Positions 33,591 through 47,040 of a stretch of DNA of 64,000 bases are shown in pieces. Source of the DNA: Cyathus striatus (lineage: Eukaryota; Basidiomycota; Agaricomycetes; Agaricales; Nidulariaceae); contig JAOVFP010000010.1 in NCBI GenBank assembly GCA_025738555.1, positions 62,001 to 126,000 of the forward strand, read 5' to 3'. Made by a program: the position numbers and the translations under genes. Below the pieces are notes generated by a model. The model was given only the letters and a program-made list of their open reading frames with translations. It made no database searches and had not been told where the DNA came from. Every line of letters starts with the position of its first letter. The first letter of the stretch is position 1.

Positions 33591-34181
33591 CTGTAACCAC
33601 CACCATCTAGTTACTTTCTCACGCTTTTTCGTGAGGACAAGGACGGGATATATTATCGCTCACAGTGACGAGACCCCGCCATGGGCTCTCGGATGACCTA
33701 GTGCAGTGCCCGAGCAGCAGCCGCCCCCCCCACACCAACATTGACTGGAGACAGGCGCCAAAACTTGATGGAGTCTCCAGGTGTGCGGATTTCCAGGACT
33801 AGGTGTCGCGCCATAGTATGTAATACGGTCCTGAAGTAATAAATTGTTGGACTTTTCCCTGTGAATAGCCAACTGGAGCACTTCATGCCTTTAGCCCAAG
33901 TAGACCTGGGTGGAGAAACACCCTCCATTGTAAACAACCACCCTCCTTGTGAGGCCTGCCTCTTCCAGGCTGATGCTGCATGGACCCATGACTCTCACCA
34001 TCCTACAAAACCTGGATTTGCTTGTTTCCCTCCCAAACTGCCCAGTGGCCGAAGTACGCCCTCTGCAGTAGATGTTCCCAACCACCAGAGAGACTTGCCC
34101 TCCTGGCCAGCTCCAGGCCTACTCATGCACAAATCACTGATTTTTTTTCCTGCCCTCACTACCGCCTATCGTATATCAGTT

Positions 34182-35940
34182 ATGACCAGCACTATACAGC
34201 ACCAAGCCACCCCCCATCTGTATCAGGTACTTAAAGAACTCCTGCCTACTTACTTGCCCTCTCACCCACCCATCTTCTCACTGATGGAAGCCATGGAAGT
34301 CTGCCTGGATGTTAACAGTGCCCCTAGCAATGCAGACCCTGTCCCTCCCCTCCCCCTTATGGTGTGGTTGATAAGCGCTCAATTGACGAGGTGCAGTCAC
34401 CAGAAAAAGCGCCATCCAAAGCATCTCGCCAGACTGTGACCTCCTCTACCGACCCCCCCCTGACTGGCAAGGACTTCCCAGCATTGGGGAAAATCAAACT
34501 CCCTAAGCAGAAAGGGATTGTTCAAGGAGATGCCATTCCAATGAGAGCATTTCTCTGGGACCCTCCAGAGGATGCAGTAAGTGAACCACCATACCTCACA
34601 CTCTCCTCTCAACTAAACCCCTCCTGCAGGAAGCAGAGTTCTTCTTGCCAACGGTGCCTGTGGACAAAACTCCCTTCACTGAAGTTGTACGAAAGAAAGG
34701 GAAAGGAAAGGCACCTGTACCCCCTGGCCTGGCTGCTGCACGAGCTGCTGCAGCAAAACAGTCCTCTGCAGGACAAGGAGCAGGCACCAGCGACCAGATG
34801 GACCTAGACCCAGCTGCTGGTACCTCTTCCACTGGCCCCACAGCGTCAAATGCTTGAGAGGCAAATGACAGGCCCACCCCAGTATCCAACACTGCACTGA
34901 CATCCACTGCCCCAGCTGGGCCCCTCAGCCACCCAAGTCTCACCCCTGCCCCTCCAAAAGGGTTCGCGGGCAATGTCCTACAAGCCTGGACTCTAGAAGC
35001 ACTCCTTGACCCCCCCAGCAAGGCTGAATACCAGAAGGTAGTCGAAGGTAAACACAGCTCAATTCTTTGGGCTGGCTACGACCATAGTAATGCAGATGAA
35101 ATGCATCGCCGAGAATTTATTGTCGCAGAGCTGGCGATCCATGGCATTGTGGATCCTGACCTTGTCCCTCTTGGCCTCAACAGCCTTACGTCAGCCCAGG
35201 AAATTGGTTTCACTAACCGCTCCCACCCACCAACCTATTATCTTCTGTGCGGTCTCATGCATTCCCAACTTGATTCCATCACAGCCCTTCCTGTCTGGAA
35301 CACCCCAGCAGGATCAGTCTTTGCCCTCGCTCTCCCCCTCCAATGAACCACCTTCAGTATCCACCTCCATGGACTTGAAGCAGTAGAATCATCCTCAAGC
35401 ACTCGATCCTGCATTCTGAACTCCATTAAAGATGCCTTCCATTCCAATGCCACCATCACATTTACCACTGACATTGTTCATGACCGATTGTTCACTTTCG
35501 AAACCACCAGAGACCACTACTACAACCGTGAGGTTGCTATCTCTGCCTTCCTCACATCCCTCTCAGTGGATGCATGCAAGGCTAACCCAGGTGACCACGG
35601 TAATGAATGGATGCTGTTGTACACCTGGTGCCCATCTGGCATTCCAGCAGGTGAACGTGAATGGGTGAACATGCTTCGTGACATTCCCTTCCACACTAGC
35701 TATGGCCCTGTCAATGCAATGCAAGCTCCTATCATCTGGTGTGCTACATGCTCCAGCCAAGATTACTCTGCTAAGTTCTGCCCCTTCGTCATCATTCCAA
35801 ACTGGCATGCCACAATGGTTCCCAGCATGCCCTCTGACACCAGAGGCAACCGGGACAGGCCGCAACAACAACAACAGCAATGACAGAGGAAGAGGTGGTT
35901 GCCACCCCCAGGCAATGGGCGCAACACCCGTGGCCGGTAA
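34182..35940 (+). pseudogene. LINE ORF1 (nucleic-acid-binding protein), broken
   Basis: The frame runs from about ATG 34,182 through DKRSIDEVQSPEKAPSKA and TGKDFPALGKIKLPKQKG. It crosses an intron-like 53-nt gap (34,577-34,629, GTAAGT..TGCAG) and continues with TVPVDKTPFTEVVRKKGKGK. In-frame TGA codons lie at 34,855, 35,344 and 35,881. The middle part (ILWAGYDHSNADEMHRREFI) and a Cys-rich segment (IIWCATCSSQDYSAKFC) match ORF1 proteins that bind element RNA. Each TGA could come from CGA by one C-to-T change. Confidence 0.7.
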
Positions 35941-36572
35941 TTTCTTTTATATACATTGTCGCCGCCTCTGTGGTGTGTCTATGTAGATCTACTATACACA
36001 TCAATGTATGCGCTCTCCTAAACTAAATATACACATGTTCCCAGTGCCCACACTGCAATACTAAGTTCTCTCTGCCAAAACTGGCCACCCCTATGGTCAT
36101 GTAAGTAGTCATAAGCCTGCATGCTCCGGCACCTAGTGCCTTGTTCCCCCTCAGGATATGCACCACCCACCACTGTCGATGTATGCATATCCAAAAGTGA
36201 TCTGGAACAAGTAGAAGACAGCAGAAACCCAACAAACCCAACCATAACACAAATGAATACAACTGAACAACTTTATATAACTACTATGGATAACATTAAC
36301 TGGTCTTTGCAAACTCGTAACCCTGGGGACAGAGGATGGGCGAATCTGGGTGCCATTCTCTCTTCTGATGACAACCCTGGGGGGCTCGGATGGCACCAAA
36401 CCGAGCCCCTCCCCTACAAGGAGAAAGCTCAAACACGATACAAACTACCCCCAGTGCAGGTAATACTGAATGGGAGACAGAGAATCCTGCACTGCTGAGT
36501 CCTCAGAGGGACAACCCCCCAGACATCACAACCAACATAGGCGTAAATGACACACATCAACTTTGAAACTCC

Positions 36573-39500
36573 CGCTCAGCCATTTGCATTGCCACACTCA
36601 ACATGAGAGGTGGAGGAACCCTGCCATGCACCCTAAGTGGAGACGCATACATGCTCTGATGCGCGACTCCCATATTGGGATCATGATGGTCCAGGAAACC
36701 CACCTAACTGAGAGTGTGCTTGAAGAAATACAGGAACTGTTTCCACGCCTTATTATTGCCAACTCACCAGATCCAGAATCCCCGTCACTATGAGGTGGAG
36801 TGGCAATCATACTGAACAAAAGCGTAGTCTGCAATGGGAAACATCTGACTTCCTAGAACTTATACCAGGATGTGCAATGGCAGTGTCACTCCACCGCCGG
36901 AGTGAAGACTGGCTGCATGTTGCAGCTGTGTATGCACCATCTGGCGATGAACAGGTCAATACAGCATTCTGGCCTCAACTCAATGCAATATGGCACACAA
37001 AACACCCATGCCGGAAACTCCATGTCCTCCTAGGTGACCTAAACATGGTGGAATCTGCAATAGATCGCATCCTGGCCTGTGGTGAGGAGGTAGCCACAAT
37101 GCAGGCCTTCTCCGAGCTCACAGCCAGCTTAAAGGTATTTGACGGATGGCGGCTGGAAAACCCAACATCTCTCGACTACTCCTACACCAATGGTCTCACA
37201 TCATGTTCCCACATTGACCGTATCTACATACATGAGAAACTCCTGGACCACACACATGAATGGACAATTTCATCCTCAGGAGTCTTTACAGACCACTTTC
37301 TTGTCTCAATGCAACTCGCCCCACCTACCGAACCATTTGTCAGCAAAGGGAGACAAGCCCTACCAACCCACATAATCAAGAATAAAGGAGCACGCCTCTG
37401 TGCAAAACGACTCACATCCTCCCTATGCACATCCCTCGTGGATCTCCATGACCTCCCAAGAAACCCCAAACACAATGCACAAACCCTGTGGACAGAATAC
37501 AAGTCTGACCTATTAGACCAAATAGGTGACATTGTAAAACAACAAGAACTCCACCATAATATCCTGATAAGCAAATGGGAAAGTAGGAAAAAAGCTGCAT
37601 TGAACAACGCAGACACTATGTCTGCGGCCGAACTCGCCCACCAGCTCACCTCCATTGAGGTGACCATCAAAAAGCTGCATGCCACACACAACCAATGGCA
37701 CCAAGACAAAATCGCGGCACACTTCCACCTAGATGGTGAAATGAATAGCAGGTTTGACTATCAAATTAATAAGGACCACAAACTGCAGGATATGGTACAC
37801 TCACTATGTGTAAACTCCAATGGAATAGTCCCAGAGTACACAATGGACTCTAAAGTAATGGTTCATGTTGTGACTGAGCACCATGACTCGCTACAATGCT
37901 CTACTGAACACACCCTCAATGACCTAGAACACTATGACATAACAGAGGAGGTGCTCGGCCATCTTCATCCCTGCATATCACAGCATGAGTGTAAGTCTCT
38001 TGAAGAATGCCTCACAAGTGGGGAAATCAGAAGTGCATTGAAACAAGTCCCAAATAATAAAGCCCCGGGACTCGACGGTATCCCTATTGAACTGTGGAAG
38101 TGGCTCGATGCAGCACACATCACCACATGCCTGACAGATGACCCCTCCCCAGACATAATCTCAGCTCTCAAAATCCTGTACACAGACATTAGTGCACATG
38201 GGGTGACACCTGGGATGAAGTTTCATGAGGGATGGATGTGCCCCATCTACAAAAAAGGCAACAAAACACACATTGAAAACTATAGGCCAATTACAGTCCT
38301 TAATACAGACTATAAACTCATGACATGCACCCTCACAAATCGCCTAGCCAAAGTTGCACCATCCCTCATTCTCCCTGACCAGGCTGGATTCATGAAGAAC
38401 TGCTCTATATCAGACCAAACGGAACTCATCAATCTTAGTCCTTCACTTTTGCAACACCTCAAACACATCAGGCACTATAGTCTGCCTTGACCAAGAGAAA
38501 GCATATGATCGCATCCACCACGATTTCCTGTGGAAGTCACTACACACACTAGGCTTCCCAGATACATACATAGCCACCATCAAGGCACTCTACACTGGTG
38601 CCCATACCCGGATCATACTCAATGGAGTAATTGGCGAAGGATACCTCATTACCCGCGGAGTGCGACAAGGCGACCCTCTGTCCTGCCTCCTCTTCAACAT
38701 CGTAATAGAATCTCTTGCCAGCCGTATCCGAGACTCCCCTCTGAACGGGCTAGCCCTCCCTGGACTAGACCACCCCCTCCAGTCAACTTGTTCGCAGATG
38801 ACACAACAATCTTCCTCCATGAAACCGATGACACAGCAAAGATCCTCTTCAGGGAGCTTGAACAGTGGTGCAAGGCCATGGGGGCAAAGTTCAACATTGC
38901 CAAAACGCCATAATTCCGCTGGGCAATGAAACACATGCCGTCAGACACAACAAACAAGGCGAACTGACCCGTCCCACTCTCCCATACCCTCCAACATTCG
39001 TATTGTAAATGACCGCGAGCCCATACGCATCCTCGGTGCCTTCTATGGCTATGATGTGTCACAGGAAGACATATGGCAACCCACACTTGAAAAAGTCCGC
39101 GGCACGCTATATCGATGGGAGCGCTTCAACCCCACACTCATTGGATGCTGCAAGGCAGCCTCCGCCATAGTTGGCAGCTTCACTCAGTACCTAACCCGTG
39201 CCCAAGGCATGGCACCTATGGCACAAAATAAGTTAGTAAAAATGATAGACAATTTCGTGTATAATAAAAAAGGAGAATACAGACATAACGCGATAGGCAT
39301 GGCTATCCTCCAGCTCCCCATAGACGAAGGGGGCCAAAACCTACTAGACCTAAAAGCGCGGAACGAGTCTATTGAGATAATGAAACTCAAGGCATATGCA
39401 GAACCCGATGACCTTCGCCGGCCTCAATGGGCAAAACTTGCGGACCACATCCTGGCACTAGCAGCCACGTCCCGAATCCGTAAAACAGTGGGACACAAAC

Positions 39501-41434
39501 AACGCCGCAATGCCCTCCTCCAAGACTGGGACCCTAACACCAAGTCCGGAACCCTCCCTAAGTCCCTCCAACGTATGCTGAAAGCTGCCCATGATTGTGA
39601 TGCCAAATTTGCACCAACCGAAATCACCCCACACATGAAACTCGCGATGCCATTCTGGTATCACCTGGGCCGAGTCAGGGGCAAGAAGAAATGGTACAGA
39701 GACCTCTATGGACGATGCCACCTCGACACCCACGAATTCTGGTCCACAGGCGACATGGCTGCTCACGCGAGCAAGAACTGGGCAGCAGGCCACATAAATG
39801 AACCAACCTGCACCTGTAACCACTGTGTGGCAGACCGGAGCATAGGCTGTGTGGACCCAATAAAGTGCAGAGCGAACGCCCACAAAAAACTAAAATCCCT
39901 CCGCTCAGAATGGAATCCGCTCTACAAAATCAGACTTAATCCCCCCAAACTAACATTCCCGGCAGGCCATGACATACCAGAAGGATACAAACCCACGCAT
40001 CCCGTATCCCACCCAGATGATCCCTTGCACCATATCCGAGTATTCGCAACAACAACCAATATAACTCCACCCCACCAACGTACTCTACGTACTCTAACCA
40101 TGCGCACAGAATGGGAAACCGACACAGTCATCGTTCACACGGATGGATCCTGCGATCTAAACGGCACGCACGACGCCAAAGCTGGCAGTGGACTCTGATA
40201 TGCCGAAGCCCACCCAGCTAACACAGCTGTCCGCCTCCCGCATCACCTAGCATCAAATAATGCGGCAGAGCTCATAGCCATCCTCCTCGCAATCCAGCAA
40301 AACCACAACACCAAAGTACTAAAAATTGTCAGCGACTCCCAGTACTGCATAAACAGCCTAGTCACGCACCTTCAGGAATGGGCGGACAAAGGTTTCATAG
40401 CGATTCGTAATGCGGACATCCTCCGCACACTATACGTCACACTGATCACTGCCCCAAACATTGTCCTCCTCAAAAAGGTAAAGGGACACAGCGGGGACGT
40501 CGGCAATGAAGGCGCTGACCGACTGGCTGCTGCGGGAGCAGCCAAACCTCACCCTGACCCCCTAGACCTCTCGAAAGGCGAATGGGCCACAACGCTGGGG
40601 GCAAAACTAGAGAAAATGACACAGTCAACACTATACCTAGCTATCAGACAACGGAGACATACCAGAAAACGTATAAAGACACGACACAACCTGGACACAA
40701 CGTCGCAGGCCATCGAAGAAAACACAGGGGCACGGCCCACCCACGAAACCATCTGGAAATCAATCCTTAAAGGCATCACGCTGACAAAAAAAGTCCAAAC
40801 CTTCCTGTGGAAAACGCTACACAGTGCCCACAAAATAGGAGAATACTGGGAACACACCTCGGTACGAGAGCAATACATGCCCTGCTCTCACTGTGACGTC
40901 GAGGTAGAAAATATGAGCCATATACTCCTCGACTGCGACGCATCAGGACAACAACACGTATGGGAACTAGCCCAGGCGACATGGGAATCCACCAAACTAC
41001 CCTGGCCCCACATCTCACTGGCCTCATAATGGGCATATCCCTCGCAGTCATCAAGTCCCCAGAGAGAAGTCCTGCCAGCACCCACCCACCTCTTCCAAAT
41101 CATCGTATCCAAAGTGGTGTACCTAATCTGGAAACTAAGGTGTGAATGGCATATCGAGTTCGAAGCAGATGAGGAAAAAATCCACTCAGCTCGAGCCATC
41201 AAGGCGAAGTGGCTGAAAACAATAAACATCAGGATCAACCATGACAGACTACTCACCGACAGCCATACCTATGGGACAAGAGCTCTAAAGCAGCATCTCG
41301 CTATATACACATGGAAAGCAGTCCTGGAAGCCAACCGACTGATTGAACCTCTCCCCCAGAAATGGCTGTCCCACACAGGGGTTTTAGTGGGTATTAAGGA
41401 GCTTACATACTACAGACGCGGACGTCATAGATAA
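36573..41434 (+). pseudogene. LINE ORF2: endonuclease-RT-RNase H polyprotein, broken
   Basis: Endonuclease: IATLNMRG at about 36,585, MMVQETHL, LHVLLGDLNMV, FTDHFLVSMQL. RT: NNKAPGLDGIPIELWKW, ENYRPITVLNTDYK, DQEKAYDRIHH, RGVRQGDPLSCLLFN and the active site FADD at 38,791-38,802. RNase H: HTDGSC, NNAAELIAI, SDSQY and GHSGDVGNEGAD, so all four acidic positions are kept. Zinc knuckle: CSHCDVEVENMSHILLDC at about 40,883-40,936. Breaks: frameshifts near 36,610, 38,430, 38,775 and 38,910-39,050, TGA at 36,791 and 40,196, and a break near 41,030. Domains are nearly complete, so the loss is recent to moderate. Confidence 0.85.
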
Positions 41435-41640
41435 CACCGAGGCGCTGCGGGCGCCTCCATATCTATCCCAACATTCCACCGTCCGAATCCGCTCCTCTGA
41501 GTCCCACACTGTTCCACGCGAACGTGCCTAAACGCATTTCCTCTGGAATGGAGCTCATCTACACATTTAACGTGACCACGGTCACAAATCTAGCCGGCGA
41601 CACCCTTAGCGAACTGCTAAGGGCTAGCTACTCAGCTCCT

Positions 41641-41672
41641 CAAAAAAAAAAGAAAAAAAAAAAAAAAGAAAA
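41641..41672 (+). other. A-rich tail of the LINE
   Basis: About 30 nt almost purely A with a few G, directly after the LINE 3' UTR, as expected for an element copied by target-primed reverse transcription. Confidence 0.7.
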
Positions 41673-43051
41673 GCGTTTGCAGGTCGATCACTCGGCAATC
41701 TCGGCATTGCACCGGATCAAAAGTGAAAGGTTTGCCTATGTTTGCACACGCTACATTCTGTCGAGTCTTTTACTGTCCGTAAAGTTGCCGTAAAACGTCG
41801 AACTTCAAAGCTCCATGAGGAACGTTCAAACTAAACTACATGCTCCGAAACCATTCGTGCAACTCTTTCCAAGTTCCAACCATACCGCAAATAACTCCAA
41901 TATAAAACACTAGCAAGGCTCAACCCCTGTCTGTTACCATGGCCTTACTCAACGTTAGGATCGTTGGGATATGAGAAATCTTCGCTACCTCGCTCATGAT
42001 ACCGCACTGTGCAGTGCGCAGGTCCGCCCCCACAGAAGTTAGAAAAACGAGCCCTTTCCGATGGCTACGGCAATTTAAGATAGTCTTTCTTTAGAATCGT
42101 ATATATCATTGGGGTCAAGGAAGGTATGGGAAAACAGCAGTATGGTACAGAACGTGGGCGCTCTTTCTTTCTTCTCTTTTCTCATTTGTCTACAAGGATT
42201 TCAACAGTCGGACATCCATAACCGACTATCATACCTCCAGGGACGCGGGAAGATAAGTAACTCTACCATCCACGCTATAGGAGCTGGGCCAAAACTCCCT
42301 GAGTCTGTTTGTCACTTGCAGCAGCTACGGTCTTCAAGTTTACTCGCATCCTTCCATACTTTCCCGTTACATGGTGTAACTCATTCTCCCTAAACGTCAC
42401 AGCTTTCGTCTTGATTTTATTCAACGAACTCGTGTTTAACTTCTTAATGGCATTGTGCTGTAAGGCATCAATGTTAAAACATAAGATATTCCCTCCCTTA
42501 CGTCGTCCATGGCACATTCATCGTTCATGGCGCCTGCATTTCGAAGCCGTTCAACTTCGCTCTATAAACGTACATTCAAGTAGTGCCCATATACATCTGT
42601 ACGATGGCAGCAAGATTGTAACAGGACTTGGATTGCCTATCTCCTTGAGTTGCGGACATTAAGTGATAGGAGGGTTAGGAGAGTTCTAACTTCTCTTGAA
42701 CTTAGTATGGTAACACTGCCAAAAGATAGTTTTCTAAGCGAGTCATTTCTTATACTTAACTGGCTCCCGAGGTAAGTATTGTCACATCGCCAAGATCCCC
42801 AGTTACAATGTTTGCCAGCCTCTCCCTCGCGAGGTTGGCCACTACGATTTGTTTGATCTTGTAGCTACATATCTCTTGTGTAAGGCCATTTGAGTGATGC
42901 GGGGGGATGGTTTTAGGAGCCTGCAAAAAGCTTTGCGTGGAAATGAGTCTGTTCCACACTTTGATTGTCCCTCTCTAACATAGCCTGAACCCAACTGTGA
43001 TCCCGATTCCATCGTATTGAATAGTGGTGCCCCGGGTATTCTGGAGTACCC
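41673..43051. other. No gene seen
   Basis: A TATAAAA string at about 41,901 is followed 36 nt later by an ATG, but the frame closes after 11 codons. Open frames around 42.1-42.7 kb show no known motif and overlap each other on both strands. Confidence 0.4.
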
Positions 43052-43962
43052 TCATTTCTCACTACGCAAGTGAAGTTCGCGTAATGCGGGACAGAAAATG
43101 CTTTTGAGCATAACAGACAAAACATCCCATTTAGTGAACACAAGACTAAGGGAGACCAGGGAGCGATGAAAAAAGACTGAAGATCCATCCGGAAAAGTAA
43201 GGGAAGTAGGAAAACTAAGTGAGGGATCCCAGATCCATTCAACCCTATTACAGGACATTTGAGTGAGGTTAGGCAAGAAATATATTGCCTCGAGGCAACT
43301 TTTCATCGACATTACTTCGAGACATAGATCAGTTATCTGAGTGCAGGCCGCTGACACCTTGACTTGGTAGTTGATACCAGAAAGGATCATGACGCGGAGT
43401 AGTGGGCTGTTGCAGAACATGTCGTCCATATTGACATAGCGGAATAGATCGAATTGAGTATCACTGAGTTGCACATGCTCAAGCAGAGGTAGGTAACTTC
43501 GTGTAAGCTGATCGAATGCGTTATAAATCTTAAAATCCTCGTCCCATGTGAGACTGATTTCTAGGTGCTTCAACCTATGTCCGACGTCCTTAATCCTCTC
43601 CATCGTATATATGATTTCTGCAAGCATCGAATCTAAAAAATTTGTGCTCCGTAAGTCGAGCGAGATCGATAAAGGTGGTTTTTTGAGTTTTTCAAGTAAA
43701 AGTCGAAAAATCTCTTTGGAGCTTGGCATTTTTTCTTGAAGAATTTAGTTACTATAGTAGACCACAGGTGCGGAGTGTACCATACAATATAGTACCATTC
43801 CTTGCATACGGTACCAAGTACAATAGCCACTCTGGCCTGTCTGTTAGACATGTAGGGTATGTCGTCGAAGTCGATATAACAGGTATAGGCGAAGATTATA
43901 TCTTTGACCTCTCTAGGTAAACGGCTGTTAAAATTGGATCTCGAGACTGAGTTTAAGCACAT
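43052..43962 (-). pseudogene. F-box protein paralogue with a frameshift
   Basis: It starts MCLNSVSRSNFNSRLPREVK and follows the F-box protein of 27.7-28.8 kb closely (TVCKEWYYIVWYTPHLWSTI, SGINYQVKVSAACTQIT, IFCPALRELHL). At about 43,660-43,690 the frame breaks where the paralogue has NSNNHPLSIAI: one base is missing after NSKNH, and PLSISL continues in the next frame. The C-terminal ~50 residues of the paralogue are also replaced by a stop. A TATATATA string lies upstream (44,033-44,040). Confidence 0.8.
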
Positions 43963-44040
43963 CGTAATCTGTAGTGCGAACGTTGGTGGAGATTCGGCTG
44001 GGGACCTGAGGGCTTCGTTGAACGGTTCCGATTATATATA

Positions 44041-46360
44041 GGCTTGCACTGGTTCCGGTCCATTGCTACTGTTACTCGTTAAGGATGACAATAACCGACT
44101 CGGAGTTTGAAAGTCACTTGCAAGGAACAATGAGATAGATTCTGCTTTTTAGATTTACAATGTAACGCCTTTAGTGCGAAATACACCTCGTAAGGGACAT
44201 TGATGATCCCTACTGAACTGAAGAAGGCCGGTGTCTTTTAACAGGACCTAATTGTTGAAGTTAACAATTGTCATGCCGATTCATAGATAGCCAACGTGAA
44301 CGGTGCATAAGACATACATTTACATTTTGACTAGTTTTGAATGCTTGAATGGGGCTTGGGGATAGGACGATTGCATACCAGACCCCGAGGATATAACTCT
44401 TTGATTGAGAACGTCGATCTCCGTGGAGTATATAACTGATTAAATTAGGGAAGGGGTCTTACGTTGCTGGAGAATGTTGTAAACTTGCATCCTGTTTACG
44501 GTGAGATGCTTGCTATAGCTTGTCTGTCTTCAGGAAAGGTACGCACTGCCATTTCAAATCGAAGTTCTTAGACAGTACAGCCAGATAAAAGATCATCGGG
44601 AAGCACGTAAGATCTACAAATGGCTAGTGCTGTGGCACATCTAACTAAACCGGCGTCGATTTAGGCCCGACAGATGAGAGGAATATCAATCTCCTTACTA
44701 CGTTCTATACTCTCATCTTTCTTTTGCTTATTTTGTTATTTTCACCTTTGAATTTCCAGTCAGACGGACGTCTCGACGACTCGCAATATTTGTCTTTGTG
44801 AGGCACGCGCAACCGCGTCCACACCTCTTCACTAGCCACACGTGTCGCGAAGTTTCAGTAATAGTTCCCAATCATTCGGTTGCCCGTGGTGAAATGGCAA
44901 TTCGTTAGGAATTGAAGAGCACAATAACGAGACCAAGAGAGCTACGAGGTAGTTGTAATAAGCGCCTGTGAATTCAATGAAACTCTTCTTATCTATGTAT
45001 AGAACCCTCACCGAGTGACCGAATTTTCAGGTTCTAATGGACTCACTAGTAAAGTAACGCCAAAGTAACGGATCGTCCGCGTCATGTCCCGAAAGCAAAG
45101 CTGAAAAGTACTTAGTAGTGCTATCCAGTTAGCCAGAGACACAAGAAGCTGAGTTTGTTAGAACCGTTATGCGAGTGCTAAGGCCTAAGGATAAGGAGTT
45201 GACGTGGCTGCAATACCTATTCGACTCTTGTGACAAGTAAAGGTCCGTGAGCATCATTTCCCCACAATTATGTAAGTGTTCTCGGAAGACCGGGGCTCGG
45301 GACGAAACCTCCGGTCTTAGGTCATCGTGCACGGTTGTAGTAAGTTACCTGCTTCACACCACTCATGTTATGCACACATTCGAGACAATACCATACATAC
45401 CACTTTCGAGAAGACTCCAGCCATTGACTGGCACGGAGCTTCTTTTTACCTACAAGCCGGCTTGTGGTACCGCCCAGTTGTAAGTGCCCACAATGTTCGT
45501 ATAGCCTCTGGACTTCGAGCCTGGAACGTTCAACTTACCATCGTGACGCTTTTGCTATAAGATGTAATGCGAACCTGTACGTCCTCCTGTCAAATTGGCA
45601 TTCGCTCGTATTCGCACTGAAATTATATCTTAGCGCGTATAGCTATTAAGTCTTCTTTATGCGCAGGCTCACATGCTGGCATGCATATGCATCCCTTGCT
45701 CTTTCAATATAGTTCACTCGAGTGCTTCTTACCACGAAGTTATTTTTATCTCCTAATTTCGATGCGAGCAAAACAGCATGTAGGAGAAGGTGTCGATCAC
45801 GCTGGAGTGGGCGTGTCTTATCGTCGTTCGCCAATTTATATCAATCGATGGGATCGATTTCAGATCAACGGACCAAGAAGTGTAAAGCGCGTGTTTAGAT
45901 GACTTGGGAAACATGTACTTTGGGTAATCGATTTGGAAGAGGCTAATATGGTACTGGTTGTCGCAAGGTGATGGTTTGGATGAGTTGCATGTACGTCGTT
46001 TCCATCCCTCATCCGCATCATTAACAGAAATATTCACTTCATCGTACCACATATGTGAAAGCCGCAGAATCCCTTTCTTCAATGTATCCCTCGCTCAAGT
46101 TCTTCACACACCAGTACTAGTAATAATCAATGCTACCTCCCTCGTGCGTGCCCTGGCTAGAGAATCAAAATATCCGTCATATACTATATCAAGGCTATAG
46201 ACGTTACTGATTGTAATGGGGCTGTGGTACGTTGGTATTGCTGTGTATGGCCCGTGCGCTGTTTTTCCCACAGTTGAACTTCCTCCCGGAAGACTGGCAG
46301 AACGAAGCCGAACAGCAATTTCGGAGTGGTCCATCGTAACTCGCTTCCATAAGAATCACT
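44041..46360. other. Long gene-poor stretch
   Basis: About 2.3 kb with many short open frames in all directions but no splice-compatible conserved motif. I see no gene here. Confidence 0.4.
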
Positions 46361-47040
46361 ATTGCAACATGCGGCATGCACTTGCTTCACACTACGCACA
46401 TCGAGAGAAGGCCTACTCGAAACCTCTTTTGTCCAATGGCTACGGGCGGAATCCATGGACTCTGGAAGACCAGCTAGCGACTTGCAGAATGTAGCATCAA
46501 AAACGTTTCAACCTTCTACCACCGTAGCATGGGATTTATGTTCGGATCCTAGAGTACGGAGAACCGAACGAGTGGAACGAGTGGAACAGGGATCATATTA
46601 TAAGGTGCTCCCGTGGGCCGTTTCGTTGAGAAGTTCGGTTGATGTGAGTACTCCCATTCTTGCGAACCAAATCCGACAACTTCACTAGTAAAGAATACCT
46701 CCCATCTCCCCTTCTGTAACCACGCCTACGGCGCTACACCAAGCCTACGACGGCGTTTCCAGCTTTCAGTAATGGAACAAGAAGACACGAGTACGTTCAT
46801 GTCGATTTCTCCCTCTCAGCCATGTGTTACCAACAAGCGTCCATTCAGGCATATAACACCTCCCTTCACGTAACCTCTATGAGCTACGGCCCCAACTAAA
46901 ACTCAGCGTCGTCTCATAGCTCTTCCACCGTGATAACCGTAATGCCACCAGAATCACATCCTGTACTTCATCCCCACCATCCTTTTCATGCGCGAAACCA
47001 CCACTCCCACCCGCGCTCGCTTCATTAATTCGACAGCTAA
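46360..47040 (+). repeat. Dispersed ~0.6-kb repeat, copy 1
   Basis: It shares segments in the same order with 62,980-63,620, for example CTAGCGACTTGCAGAATGT here and CTGGCGACTTGC, TTGCAGAATGTGACATC there, and GCGAAACCACCACTCCCAC here and ACGAAACCACCAATCAAC there. No coding content is recognised. Confidence 0.5.

Larger units (their letters stand above)
33661..41672 (+). mobile_element. Tad-like LINE retrotransposon, nearly full length, inactive
   Basis: The order is leader, ORF1, ORF2 (AP endonuclease, RT, RNase H, zinc knuckle), short 3' UTR and an A-rich tail (41,641-41,672). This is the architecture of fungal Tad-clade non-LTR elements with RNase H. The 5' edge is placed where TmpA-gene sequence ends and is uncertain by about 50 bp; no target duplication was found. 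The frame is broken several times, so it cannot move by itself. The first ~5 kb looks poor in CpG and the last 2.5 kb looks richer. Confidence 0.85.

Noticed and set aside
44041..46360. Several 60-110-codon frames between 45 and 46.5 kb
   Set aside because: They overlap on both strands, lack motifs and cannot be joined by plausible introns.
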